From: QWHO01 sp039809865
GTDB taxonomy: Bacteria > Vulcanimicrobiota > Xenobia > Xenobiales > QWHO01
NCBI GenBank assembly: GCA_039809865.1
Contig: JBDHVW010000002.1
Location: 143,466 to 207,465, forward strand
Reading direction: 5' to 3'
DNA length: 64,000 nucleotides
In this document: positions 17,144-25,068 of the stretch, in pieces
Layout: the number at the start of each line of letters is the position of its first letter
How positions within the stretch are numbered: the stretch's first letter is position 1
The notes under the pieces: model-generated
Told to the model about the DNA's origin: nothing
Databases searched by the model: none
What the model saw: only the letters and a program-made list of their open reading frames with translations
Made by a program: the position numbers and the translations under genes

Positions 17144-18499
17144 ATGACGTTCGACGAGGCTATGCACCTGGTGGAGGGGGTCTACGCGTTCCCGGCCGAC
17201 CTGGCCGATTTTCATGCCCGCCGCACCGACTGGCTTTTCCGCGCCTCCGGCCTGCGCGACCAGCTCGAGAAGGTGCCGGTGGCGGTCCTGACCGGTTCCT
17301 GCGGAAAGGGCTCGACCGCCGCCTTTCTGGCCTACATCCTGGAGGAGCTGCAGCCCGACCTGGCGCTGGGCACCAAACCCCCCCTGCTGGAGACGCCCGA
17401 CGGCAACCGCGAGCGCTACCAGACGCTGCACGGCGAGGGGCCGCGCTGGATCTCCCGCGAGCACTTCGCGGCCATCGTGGACGAGTTGCCCCAGTATCTC
17501 TCCCAACAGCCGACGTGGGCTCCTTACGACCTGCGCTACTTCGTGCTGGGCCGGCTCTTCACCGCGTTCCCGCTGGCCGTGCTCGAGGCCAACATCGGCC
17601 TGCGCAACGACCCCGCGTCGGTCTTCCCGAATCGCGCCGTGACGGTGCTGACCCCCATCGGCAGCGACCATTCGGGCATGCTGTTGCCGCCGGATGATTT
17701 CATGCCGGAGCTGACCGTGGGGCGCGGCCCGCTCTGGCACAAGGCGGGCGGCGTGCAGGGCGGCGAGCCGGTGGTGCTGGGCCGTCAGACGCCTGAGGTG
17801 GAGAGGGCCGCGCTGGAGCTGGCGCGCACCACGGGGCGCGTGTATCGCTACGGCGTGGACGGCTTCGTGCGCTCCGTGCAGAGCGGGCTGCTTGGCTCGC
17901 GCGCGGTGCTGCAGGTAGGCTCTTTCGAGCTGCCGGTGGAGCTGCAGACCGTCGGCGACTATCAGGCCGAGAATGCGGTCGTGGCGGCCATGGCCGCACT
18001 CGCACTGCACGATCGGGGCATCGTGAGGGGCGATCTGCCGTCTGCCATCGTGCGGGGCGTCGCCCGCACGGGCACGCCCGGACGGCTGCAGATCGTGAGC
18101 CGCGACCCGCTCTGCTACTACACGGTCGCCTCCAGCCAGACCAAGGTGGAAGCGCTGCTGGCCAGCCTGGACGCGATGCTGGAGGCCGACCGCCCCGACG
18201 CCCGGGTGGTGGTCTGCGCCACGTTCCTGGACCGCATCTTCGGCATCCAGAAGGTCGTCGAGACCCTGGCCCGCTGGCCGCGCCTGCAGCACCTCATCGC
18301 CACTTTCCACGAGTGGGCCGACGACAGTCGCGACGTGGACCCTCTCCAGGTCCGCAGCTGGGCCCGCTCGGTGCGTCCCGACCTCCCGGTCGAGTGCGTG
18401 CCCTTGCACGAGGCTGCGCGTGTCGCTCGCGAGCAAGGCGAGCTGGTGCTGTTACTGGGCAACGGTATGGCTTACGGCTTGAGCGCTGCCTCGGGCTGA
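17144..18499 (+). CDS. Mur ligase family protein, folylpolyglutamate synthase-like
   Basis: A ~451-residue ligase. ATG 17144 (preceded by AAAGG) is preferred over ATG 17114, whose AGG abuts the codon. The P loop is TGSCGKGSTAAFL, equivalent to TGTNGKGS of FolC, with Cys replacing Asn. Later motifs include NIGLRNDPASVF, a metal/ligand loop TPIGSDHSGML and GDYQAENAVVAAMAAL of the central domain, then RTGTPGRLQIV as in FolC C-terminal domains. FolC adds glutamate to folates or dihydropteroate. The variant P loop and absence of folate neighbours leave open another amino-acid ligase role. Confidence 0.75.
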   Translation: MTFDEAMHLVEGVYAFPADLADFHARRTDWLFRASGLRDQLEKVPVAVLTGSCGKGSTAAFLAYILEELQPDLALGTKPPLLETPDGNRERYQTLHGEGPRWISREHFAAIVDELPQYLSQQPTWAPYDLRYFVLGRLFTAFPLAVLEANIGLRNDPASVFPNRAVTVLTPIGSDHSGMLLPPDDFMPELTVGRGPLWHKAGGVQGGEPVVLGRQTPEVERAALELARTTGRVYRYGVDGFVRSVQSGLLGSRAVLQVGSFELPVELQTVGDYQAENAVVAAMAALALHDRGIVRGDLPSAIVRGVARTGTPGRLQIVSRDPLCYYTVASSQTKVEALLASLDAMLEADRPDARVVVCATFLDRIFGIQKVVETLARWPRLQHLIATFHEWADDSRDVDPLQVRSWARSVRPDLPVECVPLHEAARVAREQGELVLLLGNGMAYGLSAASG

Positions 18500-18520
18500 T
18501 CCGTATGGTATGATGTTGCC

Positions 18521-19015
18521 GTGCTCGAGAAATGCCGGGACTGTGAAGGAACTGTCAGCACCCAGGCCCTGGCCTGTCCCCACTGCGGAGCCCCCCGGCC
18601 GACGCGACGGAGCTACAACGGCGTGGGCTTCGAGTGGAAGAGTCGCCAGCAGCTCTTCGGGATTCCCCTCGTGCACGTGTCCTTCGGGCGCACGGCCGAG
18701 GGACGCCTGCGGGTGGCCCGCGGAATCTTTGCCATCGGGCAGTTCGCGATCGGCTGCTTCACTCTGGCTCAGTTCGGCGTGGGGCTCATCTTCGGGTTGG
18801 GTCAGTTCACGCTGGCCACCGTGGCCGTCGGACAGCTTGCCCTCGGGCTCGGTTTCGGCCTGGGCCAGTTCGCGACCGGCGTGGTTGCCGTCGGCCAGTT
18901 GGCCCTGGCGGGATATGGCCTGGGCCAGTTCGGTTACGGACTGCACATGTGGACGATGAGCCACGCCGATCCGCAGGCCGTGAATTTCTTCCGCTCTCTG
19001 TGGCCCTGGGGTTAG
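18521..19015 (+). CDS. Zinc-ribbon protein with seven-fold GQF/GQL solenoid
   Basis: A 164-residue protein starting at GTG. Residues 5-22 are a zinc ribbon (Cys5-x2-Cys8, Cys19-x2-Cys22). After FGIPLVHVSFG come seven turns of a hydrophobic repeat with Gln at about 74, 84, 95, 105, 116, 126 and 136, each in the setting (A/L/V)-G-Q-(F/L). The 10/11-residue alternation and absence of charged residues suggest a membrane-embedded or beta-solenoid structure. Related proteins with zinc ribbon plus 'AIG' repeats exist widely but without assigned function. It shares its stop region with the convergent DMT transporter (TTAG). Confidence 0.72.
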   Translation: MLEKCRDCEGTVSTQALACPHCGAPRPTRRSYNGVGFEWKSRQQLFGIPLVHVSFGRTAEGRLRVARGIFAIGQFAIGCFTLAQFGVGLIFGLGQFTLATVAVGQLALGLGFGLGQFATGVVAVGQLALAGYGLGQFGYGLHMWTMSHADPQAVNFFRSLWPWG

Positions 19016-19875
19016 GCCTTCTTCGGAGCTCGCTTCACGTTGGCCATGGGCACGCCCACCAGCACCAGCCCCACGCCGATCCATTGCACCCAATCCATCG
19101 GCTCGTGCAGAAAGAGCGAGGCGGCCACGATGACCAGCGGGCGCTGCAGCATGTTGAAGATCGAGATGTTGGTGGAGCCCACCAGGTGGAGCGCCGTCAG
19201 GAACGCCACGTTGGCCACGGCCGCGGCCAGTCCCGTCCAGATGCCGATGGGGAGGGCGCCGGCGGGGATGTGGCCCACGAACGGTCCCAGCACGATCAGC
19301 GACACCAGGCCGTTGATGAGGAAGATGTAGCTCGAGACGAGCACCGGCTTGAACTCGGCCGTGACGCCCTCCATCCGGGTGCGATACACGGTCGACGAGA
19401 CGATCTGGACCAGGGAGGCCAGCAGCCCCACCCACCAGAGGGGGTGGCCCAGCGAGGTGTCGGTGGTGAAAGCTCCCACGGTCAGCAGCACACCCAGGAA
19501 GCAGAGTGCAAAGCCGGCCCAGAACTTGCGGGTGAGCTTGTCCAGGCCCCGGAACTGGTTGACGAGCGCCACGACGGCCGGGGTCGTGGTCACCAGGGTG
19601 ATCACCGCCACCGCGGGCAGGTAGAGCAGGGCCGTGTAGTTGCAGGCGAAGGTGACCAGGAGGAGCAGGCTGACGGGCAGGATGTGGCCCAGTCCTTTCA
19701 GGCCGACCCATCGGAAGGTGCGCGTCAGAGGGAGAATGGCCAGGGAGCCCACCAGGTTCTTGATCAGCAGCAGCTGGAGCGGCGAGATCGCCATCTGGTA
19801 GCCGGTCTTGACCAGGATCGGCTCGATCGAGGCGCCGGTCAACGCAAGGAGGAGCCAGAAGCCGGCCGCAGTCAT
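19012..19875 (-). CDS. EamA/DMT family transporter
   Basis: A ~287-residue, ten-helix drug/metabolite transporter built from two EamA repeats (MTAAGFWLLLALTGASIEPI in the first half, LGPFVGHIPAGALPIGIWTG opening the second). Typical C-terminal signature AASLFLHEPMDWVQWIGVGL, the EamA 'E..t..q..G' element, is present. ATG 19875 is favoured over TTG 19911. The substrate is unknown. It overlaps the zinc-ribbon protein gene at the stop codon. Confidence 0.88.
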   Translation of the reverse strand: MTAAGFWLLLALTGASIEPILVKTGYQMAISPLQLLLIKNLVGSLAILPLTRTFRWVGLKGLGHILPVSLLLLVTFACNYTALLYLPAVAVITLVTTTPAVVALVNQFRGLDKLTRKFWAGFALCFLGVLLTVGAFTTDTSLGHPLWWVGLLASLVQIVSSTVYRTRMEGVTAEFKPVLVSSYIFLINGLVSLIVLGPFVGHIPAGALPIGIWTGLAAAVANVAFLTALHLVGSTNISIFNMLQRPLVIVAASLFLHEPMDWVQWIGVGLVLVGVPMANVKRAPKKA

Positions 19876-19916
19876 GGTTTTGGTTATATCCGCGCCGTTC
19901 CCGGGTGTCAAATGCC

Positions 19917-20774
19917 TCAGGGGGCAAACTCCACCACGACGGGGCTGTGGTCGCTGGTGGTGAAGGCCGGGCCGCGCTCGACCTGGGCCCGAGTCAGGTG
20001 GGGGAGCAGGCGGTCGTTGAGCAGCACGTGGTCCAGCGCCAGCGAGCGGTCCCGATACGAGAACGTGCCGCGCTCAGGCACGCCTGCGAAGGCGTCGTGC
20101 AGGTCGTCGAAGAGAGGTTGCAGGGCCCAGCTGTCGGGCTCGTCATTGAGGTCGCCCAGCACCGCCACGGGCTGGTCGGAGAGCTCCTGGGCAAGCTCCA
20201 GGGCCCTTAAGGCCTGCTCCCGGCGACGCTCGTCCTCTTGATGCCCCTGGCGCAGGCGCGACTTGAAGTGGTTGCAGAGCAGCACCATCGGCAGGGGACC
20301 GTCCAGGTGCACCTCCAGGCAGTCGCGTGACCAGACGGGCTCGTCGCGATGCGTGCGGTAGCCCTTCAGAGGCACCCGGGAGAGCACGGCCACGTCGATG
20401 CCCCGCGGGTCGCGTCCCTCGACCAGGAGAGCCGTGGGGTAACCGGACCGAGCCGCGACTTCGTCCAGCAGAGCCTGGTCCTGCACCTCCTCGAGCGCCA
20501 CCACGTCGGCCCTTAAAGCGCTGACGCCCGCGGCCACCTCCTCGGTCTTGCGCCGTTCCCCGGGCCCATGAAGCAGGTTGCGCACGTTCCACGCCGCCAC
20601 CCGCAGCGTCTTTTCACTGTCGACTGTGGACTGTCGACTGTCGACCCCTCGTACAACGCCCGGCCCGGCGCCAGACCCGCAGGCCACCGCCAGCAACAGG
20701 GTGAGGAGAAGTAGCGCCCTTACGATCCGGGGAAAATGGGAGGCTCTTGCACTGCCGAGGGCTCCTGGCCCCAC
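19917..20774 (-). CDS. Exported endonuclease/exonuclease/phosphatase family lipoprotein
   Basis: A 285-residue EEP-fold hydrolase with a lipoprotein signal (RALLLLTLLLAVAC). Catalytic and metal motifs are present in order: AWNVRNL, LEEVQDQ, NHFKSRL, GDLNDEP and SDHSPVVVE. Such enzymes cleave phosphodiesters of nucleic acid or lipid headgroups; an envelope-anchored form suggests extracellular DNA or lipid hydrolysis. The start is uncertain: the only conventional candidate giving the full signal is GTG 20774, inside the upstream gene, while an ATC at 20726 would give a shorter, more typical signal. Heptad repeats at 20616-20643 lie in its linker codons. Confidence 0.82.
   Translation of the reverse strand: MGPGALGSARASHFPRIVRALLLLTLLLAVACGSGAGPGVVRGVDSRQSTVDSEKTLRVAAWNVRNLLHGPGERRKTEEVAAGVSALRADVVALEEVQDQALLDEVAARSGYPTALLVEGRDPRGIDVAVLSRVPLKGYRTHRDEPVWSRDCLEVHLDGPLPMVLLCNHFKSRLRQGHQEDERRREQALRALELAQELSDQPVAVLGDLNDEPDSWALQPLFDDLHDAFAGVPERGTFSYRDRSLALDHVLLNDRLLPHLTRAQVERGPAFTTSDHSPVVVEFAP
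20616..20643. repeat. Heptanucleotide tandem repeat (ACTGTCG/ACTGTGG x4) within coding sequence
   Basis: Four seven-base units (ACTGTCG, ACTGTGG, ACTGTCG, ACTGTCG) fall in the linker between the lipobox and the EEP domain, encoding the VDSRQSTVDSE segment on the minus strand. The period of seven shifts frame every unit, so it encodes no simple peptide repeat. Confidence 0.75.
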
Positions 20775-21172
20775 CGGCGGCGAAGGGCGACGACGCCCAC
20801 TTCGCCTGATTCGCCCGAGTCTCCCAGGGCGGCGCGCTGCTCGAGGCGGAGCAGCATGCTGAGGCGCTCCGAGCGCGCCTGCACGAAAAAGACCAGATCT
20901 TGGAATTCAGTCAGCGAGGCCGGCGGCCACTGGCTCAGCCGGTGATGGATCTCCTCGCCCAGGATGTAGAGCTCGTCGGCCGCCTCCGACAGCACCGAGG
21001 GACGGGCCGGCTCGGCGCCGCCTTCGGTGTTCTGCTCGAGCATCGCCTTCATCTTGGCGGCCCGGTCCCGCAACTGCCCGGCCACGCGGCGCACGCCGAG
21101 CGACTCGGCATACTCCGCCAGGCGGCGGTACTGCCGCTCGGCCTCGACGGCAAAGTTGCGGAGGTTCTCCAA
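20720..21172 (-). CDS. Helical hypothetical protein downstream of PhoH
   Basis: A 150-residue, almost wholly helical protein (EAERQYRRLAEYAESLGVRR, AADELYILGEEIHHRL) with an unstructured C-terminal 35 residues. It starts at TTG directly abutting the PhoH stop (TAG then TTG), suggesting coupled translation, and its end overlaps the EEP lipoprotein gene. No family is recognised. Confidence 0.55.
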   Translation of the reverse strand: MENLRNFAVEAERQYRRLAEYAESLGVRRVAGQLRDRAAKMKAMLEQNTEGGAEPARPSVLSEAADELYILGEEIHHRLSQWPPASLTEFQDLVFFVQARSERLSMLLRLEQRAALGDSGESGEVGVVALRRRWGQEPSAVQEPPIFPGS

Positions 21173-22528
21173 CTAGTTCTCCATCAAGGTGGAGGCCAGC
21201 TCGGCCAGCGGCGAGCGCTCCCCCTTCGAAAGGGTGATGTGGGCGGCGATGGACTGATCCTTGAACTTCTCCACCACGTGGGTCAGGCCGTTCGAGGTCG
21301 AGTCGAGGTAGGGATGGTCGATCTGGTAGGGGTCGCCGGTGAAGACGAGCTTGGTGCCCTCGCCGGCGCGGGTGATGATGGTCTTTACCTCGTGCGGGGT
21401 CAGGTTCTGAGCTTCGTCCACCACGATGAACTGACCGGGCAGGCTGCGCCCGCGGATGTAGGTCAGCGCGCGAATGTCAAGCACGTTGGAGTCGAGCAGG
21501 TAGTCGAGGCGCCCGGCTCCGCCTTTGCGGCCGGCCGCGCTGCCCTGATGCTCGTTGAGCAGGAACTCGAGGTTGTCCATGATCGGCTGCATCCAGGGGG
21601 AGAGCTTCTCTTGCTCGGTGCCCGGCAGGTAACCGATGTCGCGTCCCATCGGGATGACGGGGCGGTAGATGCTGAGCTTGCGATAGATCTTCTCGTTGAC
21701 CACCTTTTGCAGCCCGGCAGCGATAGCCTGGATGGTCTTGCCCGTGCCCGCCTTGCCGCTCAGCGTGATGAGCTGGATCTCGTCGTCGAGCAAGATCTCG
21801 AACGCGTAGCGCTGCTCGCGGTTGAGCGGGCGGATGCCCCACACGTCGTAGCGCAGTTCGCGCAGCAACACCAGGGCGCGCCGATCCGAGTCGTAGCGCG
21901 TCAGGGCGGTGACCGAGGCCGAGCTGGTGCTCTTGAGCATGAGGAACTGGTTGGGCGCGAGCTCCTGGCCGTTGAGCTTGAGATCCTCGACGCGCACCTC
22001 GCGCTCCTCGTAGACCTGGTCGATCAGCTCGGGGGCCACCGTCAGCTCGCCCTGGCCCGTGTAGAGCTCGGCGATGTCGATGATCTGGTCGGCCCGGTAG
22101 TCTTCGGCCGCCAGCCCCAGGGCTTCGGCCTTGACCCGCATGTTGATGTCCTTGCTGACCAGGACGATCTTCTTCTTGGGGTTGGCTTTCTTGATGCCCA
22201 CCGCCGACGCCAGGATCAGGTGGTCGTTGGTTTTGGGCAGCCCCAGGTCGGCCAGCTCTCCCACCACGTGGATGATGTCCACGGTGAGCGTGCCGCCATT
22301 GTCGAGCTTGACCCCTTTGCTGACCGGCCCCTGGCGGCTGAGATCGTCGAGGAACTTGATCACCACGCGCGCGTTGCGGTTGAGCTCGGAGGAACCCTTC
22401 TTGAAGGTATCGAGCTCGTCGAGCACCACGATGGGGATGACCACGTTGTTGTCCCCGAAGCTGAAGAGCGAGTCGGGGCGGTGGAGGAGGACGCTGGTGT
22501 CGAGAAGGTAAGTCTTGCGGGACGACAT
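21173..22528 (-). CDS. PhoH family ATPase with N-terminal PIN domain (PhoH2-like)
   Basis: A 451-residue protein; ATG 22528 follows a strong GGAGGAAG. Residues ~1-135 are a PIN nuclease domain with acidic residues in YLLDTSVLL, VVLDELD and TNDHLILASA. Residues ~225-440 are PhoH: Walker A GKAGTGKT near 260, Walker B FIVVDEAQNL near 370, and TGDPYQIDHPYL. PIN-PhoH fusions (PhoH2) are RNA helicase/ribonucleases, studied in mycobacteria. No phoAT antitoxin is seen; a helical protein follows instead. Confidence 0.93.
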   Translation of the reverse strand: MSSRKTYLLDTSVLLHRPDSLFSFGDNNVVIPIVVLDELDTFKKGSSELNRNARVVIKFLDDLSRQGPVSKGVKLDNGGTLTVDIIHVVGELADLGLPKTNDHLILASAVGIKKANPKKKIVLVSKDINMRVKAEALGLAAEDYRADQIIDIAELYTGQGELTVAPELIDQVYEEREVRVEDLKLNGQELAPNQFLMLKSTSSASVTALTRYDSDRRALVLLRELRYDVWGIRPLNREQRYAFEILLDDEIQLITLSGKAGTGKTIQAIAAGLQKVVNEKIYRKLSIYRPVIPMGRDIGYLPGTEQEKLSPWMQPIMDNLEFLLNEHQGSAAGRKGGAGRLDYLLDSNVLDIRALTYIRGRSLPGQFIVVDEAQNLTPHEVKTIITRAGEGTKLVFTGDPYQIDHPYLDSTSNGLTHVVEKFKDQSIAAHITLSKGERSPLAELASTLMEN

Positions 22529-22641
22529 GGGCTTCCTCCATTCCGCGATGGGCGCCGGTACCCTGCACCGCAAAAGCGCGCAAATGTTCGCTTTTTCACG
22601 TTTTTAGGCGTCGCGTCGCGGCCCGACGAATCTGAATTTTT

Positions 22642-23679
22642 TTAAACGAGACTGGGTGCCCCGGCATGAGCGCGGTAGAACTCGAGATACTTCTCGACCT
22701 CGAAACGGCTGCCGATGACCAGGGGAACTTTCTGGTGCAGCTCCGTGGGCTGGATGTCCAGAATGCGCTCGCTGCCGGTGGTGGCCAGACCGCCCGCGTG
22801 CTCCACCAGGTACGCCAATGGATTGGCCTCGTAGAGCAGGCGCAGCTTGGGTTTGGGCTTGGCGGGGTTGCGCAGGTCGGCGGGGTAAAGGAAGATGCCC
22901 CCGTCGAGCAGGTTGCGGTGGAAGTCGGCCACCAGCGAGCCGATGTAGCGCAGCGAGTAGGGGCGTTTCGTGGCCGCGTCGTCCTCTTTCAGCCAGCTGA
23001 TGAACTTGCGGGTGCCCTCGTCCCAGTGGTTGGAGTTGCCCTCGTTGATGCTGTAAACCTTGCCCTTCTGGGGAATCTGGATGTTCTCGTGTGAGAGCAA
23101 GAACTCGCCCACGCTGGGGTCGAGCGTGAAGCCATGCACGCCCTGCCCGGCGCTGTAGACCAGGATGGTGGACGAGCCATAGACCACGTAGCCCGCGCAG
23201 ACCTGCTCGGTGCCCTTCTGCAGCACGTCTTCCAGGGTGCCGTCGCCGCTGGCCGTCTTGCGGCGCAGGATCGAGAAGATGGTGCCGATGGAGACGTTCT
23301 TGTCGATGTTGCTCGAGCCGTCGAGAGGGTCAAAGCAGATGATGTACTTCCCTTTCTCGAATTGAGGGGGAATGGGGATCAGCTCTTCGCACTCCTCCGA
23401 GGCCATGCAGCAGAGGTGCCCGCCGTGGTCCATGGCTTTGAAGATGCGGTCCTGGGCGAACTCGTCCAGCTTCTGCACGCGCTCGCCGTGCACGTTCTCG
23501 GTGCCCGCCTCGCCAAGGATCTCGACCAGCCCGGCCTTGTTCACCTCGCGCGAGATGATCTTGATGGCCAGGATGAGGTCGTAGAGCATGCGGGTGAAGT
23601 CGCCGGTGGCGTCGGGATGGTCCCGCTGCTCCTCCATGATGTGGCGCTGGATGGTGACGAGCTTGGGTATCTGCAACAT
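22642..23679 (-). CDS. fbp: Class I fructose-1,6-bisphosphatase
   Basis: A 345-residue enzyme hydrolysing fructose 1,6-bisphosphate in gluconeogenesis or the Calvin cycle. ATG 23679 starts MLQIPKLVTIQRHIMEEQ; the frame upstream is antisense to P450 and not coding. Family motifs include the metal site FDPLDGSSNIDKNVSIGTIF, GSSTILVYSAGQGVHGFTLD, RYIGSLVADFHR and LLYEANPLAYLVEHAGG. Full length for class I. No other sugar-phosphate genes adjoin, and no Rubisco is in the window. It is divergent from the P450 gene by 72 bases. Confidence 0.95.
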   Translation of the reverse strand: MLQIPKLVTIQRHIMEEQRDHPDATGDFTRMLYDLILAIKIISREVNKAGLVEILGEAGTENVHGERVQKLDEFAQDRIFKAMDHGGHLCCMASEECEELIPIPPQFEKGKYIICFDPLDGSSNIDKNVSIGTIFSILRRKTASGDGTLEDVLQKGTEQVCAGYVVYGSSTILVYSAGQGVHGFTLDPSVGEFLLSHENIQIPQKGKVYSINEGNSNHWDEGTRKFISWLKEDDAATKRPYSLRYIGSLVADFHRNLLDGGIFLYPADLRNPAKPKPKLRLLYEANPLAYLVEHAGGLATTGSERILDIQPTELHQKVPLVIGSRFEVEKYLEFYRAHAGAPSLV

Positions 23680-23751
23680 GCGGGCGAGTTTCGCCGGAAA
23701 ACCTTCACGAGCCTGCGTCAAATCTTCACAATTCTGGGGTAAGCTCAAGCC

Positions 23752-25068
23752 ATGACGACCGCACTGAAAAGCCCGCCGGGACCGCGTCCCCTGGTCAGCT
23801 GGTCCCTCCTCTACAGCCTGCGCAAGAACCCGCTCAAGTACGTCGAGCGGCTGCACCAGCGCTACGGCGATGTGGCCTACTTCCGCATCGGCCCGCAGCG
23901 GGTCTACCTGCTGAGCCACCCCGACCTGGTGAAGGAGTTGCTCATCAATCACGACGAGCACATGGTCAAGGGCCGCGGTCTCCAGATCGCGCGCCGCCTG
24001 CTGGGAGACGGCCTGCTGACCAGCGAGGGCGAGCTCCACAAGCGCCAGCGCGCGCTGATGCAGCCCGTCTTCCACAAGCAGAAGGTGGCCGTGTTCGGCG
24101 AGCTGATGGCGGACTACGCTCAGCGGACCAGCGCCGCCTGGAAGCCCGGCTCCACCCTCGAGGTGGGGGAGGAGATGAGCAAGCTGACGCTCCACATCGT
24201 AGCCCGGGCGCTGTTCGAGACCTCGGTCGAAGGGCAGAACGAGGCCGAGGAGATCGGGCGCGCGCTCACGACCGCGCGGCACCTCTTCATGCAGGCCTCC
24301 ATGCCCGGATTCCAGTTGCTCGAGAAGGTCATCCCCCCGCTGCGCCGCAAGTTCGAGCGCATCAAGGGTCGGCTCGACCACACCGTGAAGGCCATGATCG
24401 CCGAGCACCGCGCCAACCCCCATCACGAGGACCTGCTGTCGCGCCTGATGGAGACCGAGATGGGCGACCAGCAGATCCGCGACGAGGTGATGACCCTGTT
24501 CCTGGCGGGTCACGAGACGACCGCCGCCGCCATGAGCTGGACTCTCTGGCTGCTGGCGCGCAATCCGGAGTGGGCCGACAAGCTGGCCGAGTCTTTGCAG
24601 GGGGTGGAGCCGCGGGTGGATCAGGTTTTGAAGCACCCGCTGCTCAACAACGTGCTGGCCGAGTCGATGCGCCTCTTCCCGCCCGCCTGGGTGATGGGCC
24701 GAAAGGTCGTCAACGAGGTGGAGTTCGGCGGCTACCGCTTCCCCAAGGGAGCTCTGCTGCTGACCTCGCAGTGGGTCATCCAGCGCGACCCGCGCTGGTT
24801 CCCCGAGCCTCTGAAGTTCGACCCGGATCGCTGGTCCCCCGAGTTGCGCGCGCTGCGGCCGCGGTTCTCCTGGTTCCCGTTCGGAGCCGGAAGCCGCGTG
24901 TGCATCGGCGAGCACTTCGCCTGGATGGAGTCGCTCTTGCTGCTCTCGGTGTTAGCCAGAGACTGGCGCTATCACGCGGATCAGACCAAGGTGCGGCCGG
25001 AGGCGAACATCACGCTGCGGCCGCTGCACCTCAAGCTTCGCGTGGAGCGGAGGGCGCCCCCCACCTGA
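23752..25068 (+). CDS. Cytochrome P450
   Basis: A 438-residue P450 monooxygenase. The I helix has LAGHETTAAAMSW (acid-alcohol pair), the K helix ESMRLFPPAW (Glu304, Arg307) and the haem loop FPFGAGSRVCIGEHFAW with Cys384 as proximal ligand. The overall sequence resembles CYP102/CYP4-like fatty-acid or hydrocarbon hydroxylases that lack a fused reductase. No ferredoxin or reductase is adjacent. The 3' end overlaps the convergent multicopper oxidase by 38 bases. Confidence 0.95.
   Translation: MTTALKSPPGPRPLVSWSLLYSLRKNPLKYVERLHQRYGDVAYFRIGPQRVYLLSHPDLVKELLINHDEHMVKGRGLQIARRLLGDGLLTSEGELHKRQRALMQPVFHKQKVAVFGELMADYAQRTSAAWKPGSTLEVGEEMSKLTLHIVARALFETSVEGQNEAEEIGRALTTARHLFMQASMPGFQLLEKVIPPLRRKFERIKGRLDHTVKAMIAEHRANPHHEDLLSRLMETEMGDQQIRDEVMTLFLAGHETTAAAMSWTLWLLARNPEWADKLAESLQGVEPRVDQVLKHPLLNNVLAESMRLFPPAWVMGRKVVNEVEFGGYRFPKGALLLTSQWVIQRDPRWFPEPLKFDPDRWSPELRALRPRFSWFPFGAGSRVCIGEHFAWMESLLLLSVLARDWRYHADQTKVRPEANITLRPLHLKLRVERRAPPT

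Noticed and set aside
20900..22645. A 581-codon frame antisense to phoH
   Set aside because: The PIN-PhoH gene on the other strand has complete motifs and a strong ribosome binding site.
23680..24915. A 400-residue N-terminal extension of fructose-1,6-bisphosphatase
   Set aside because: It runs antisense through the P450 gene; the normal family start is at 23679.
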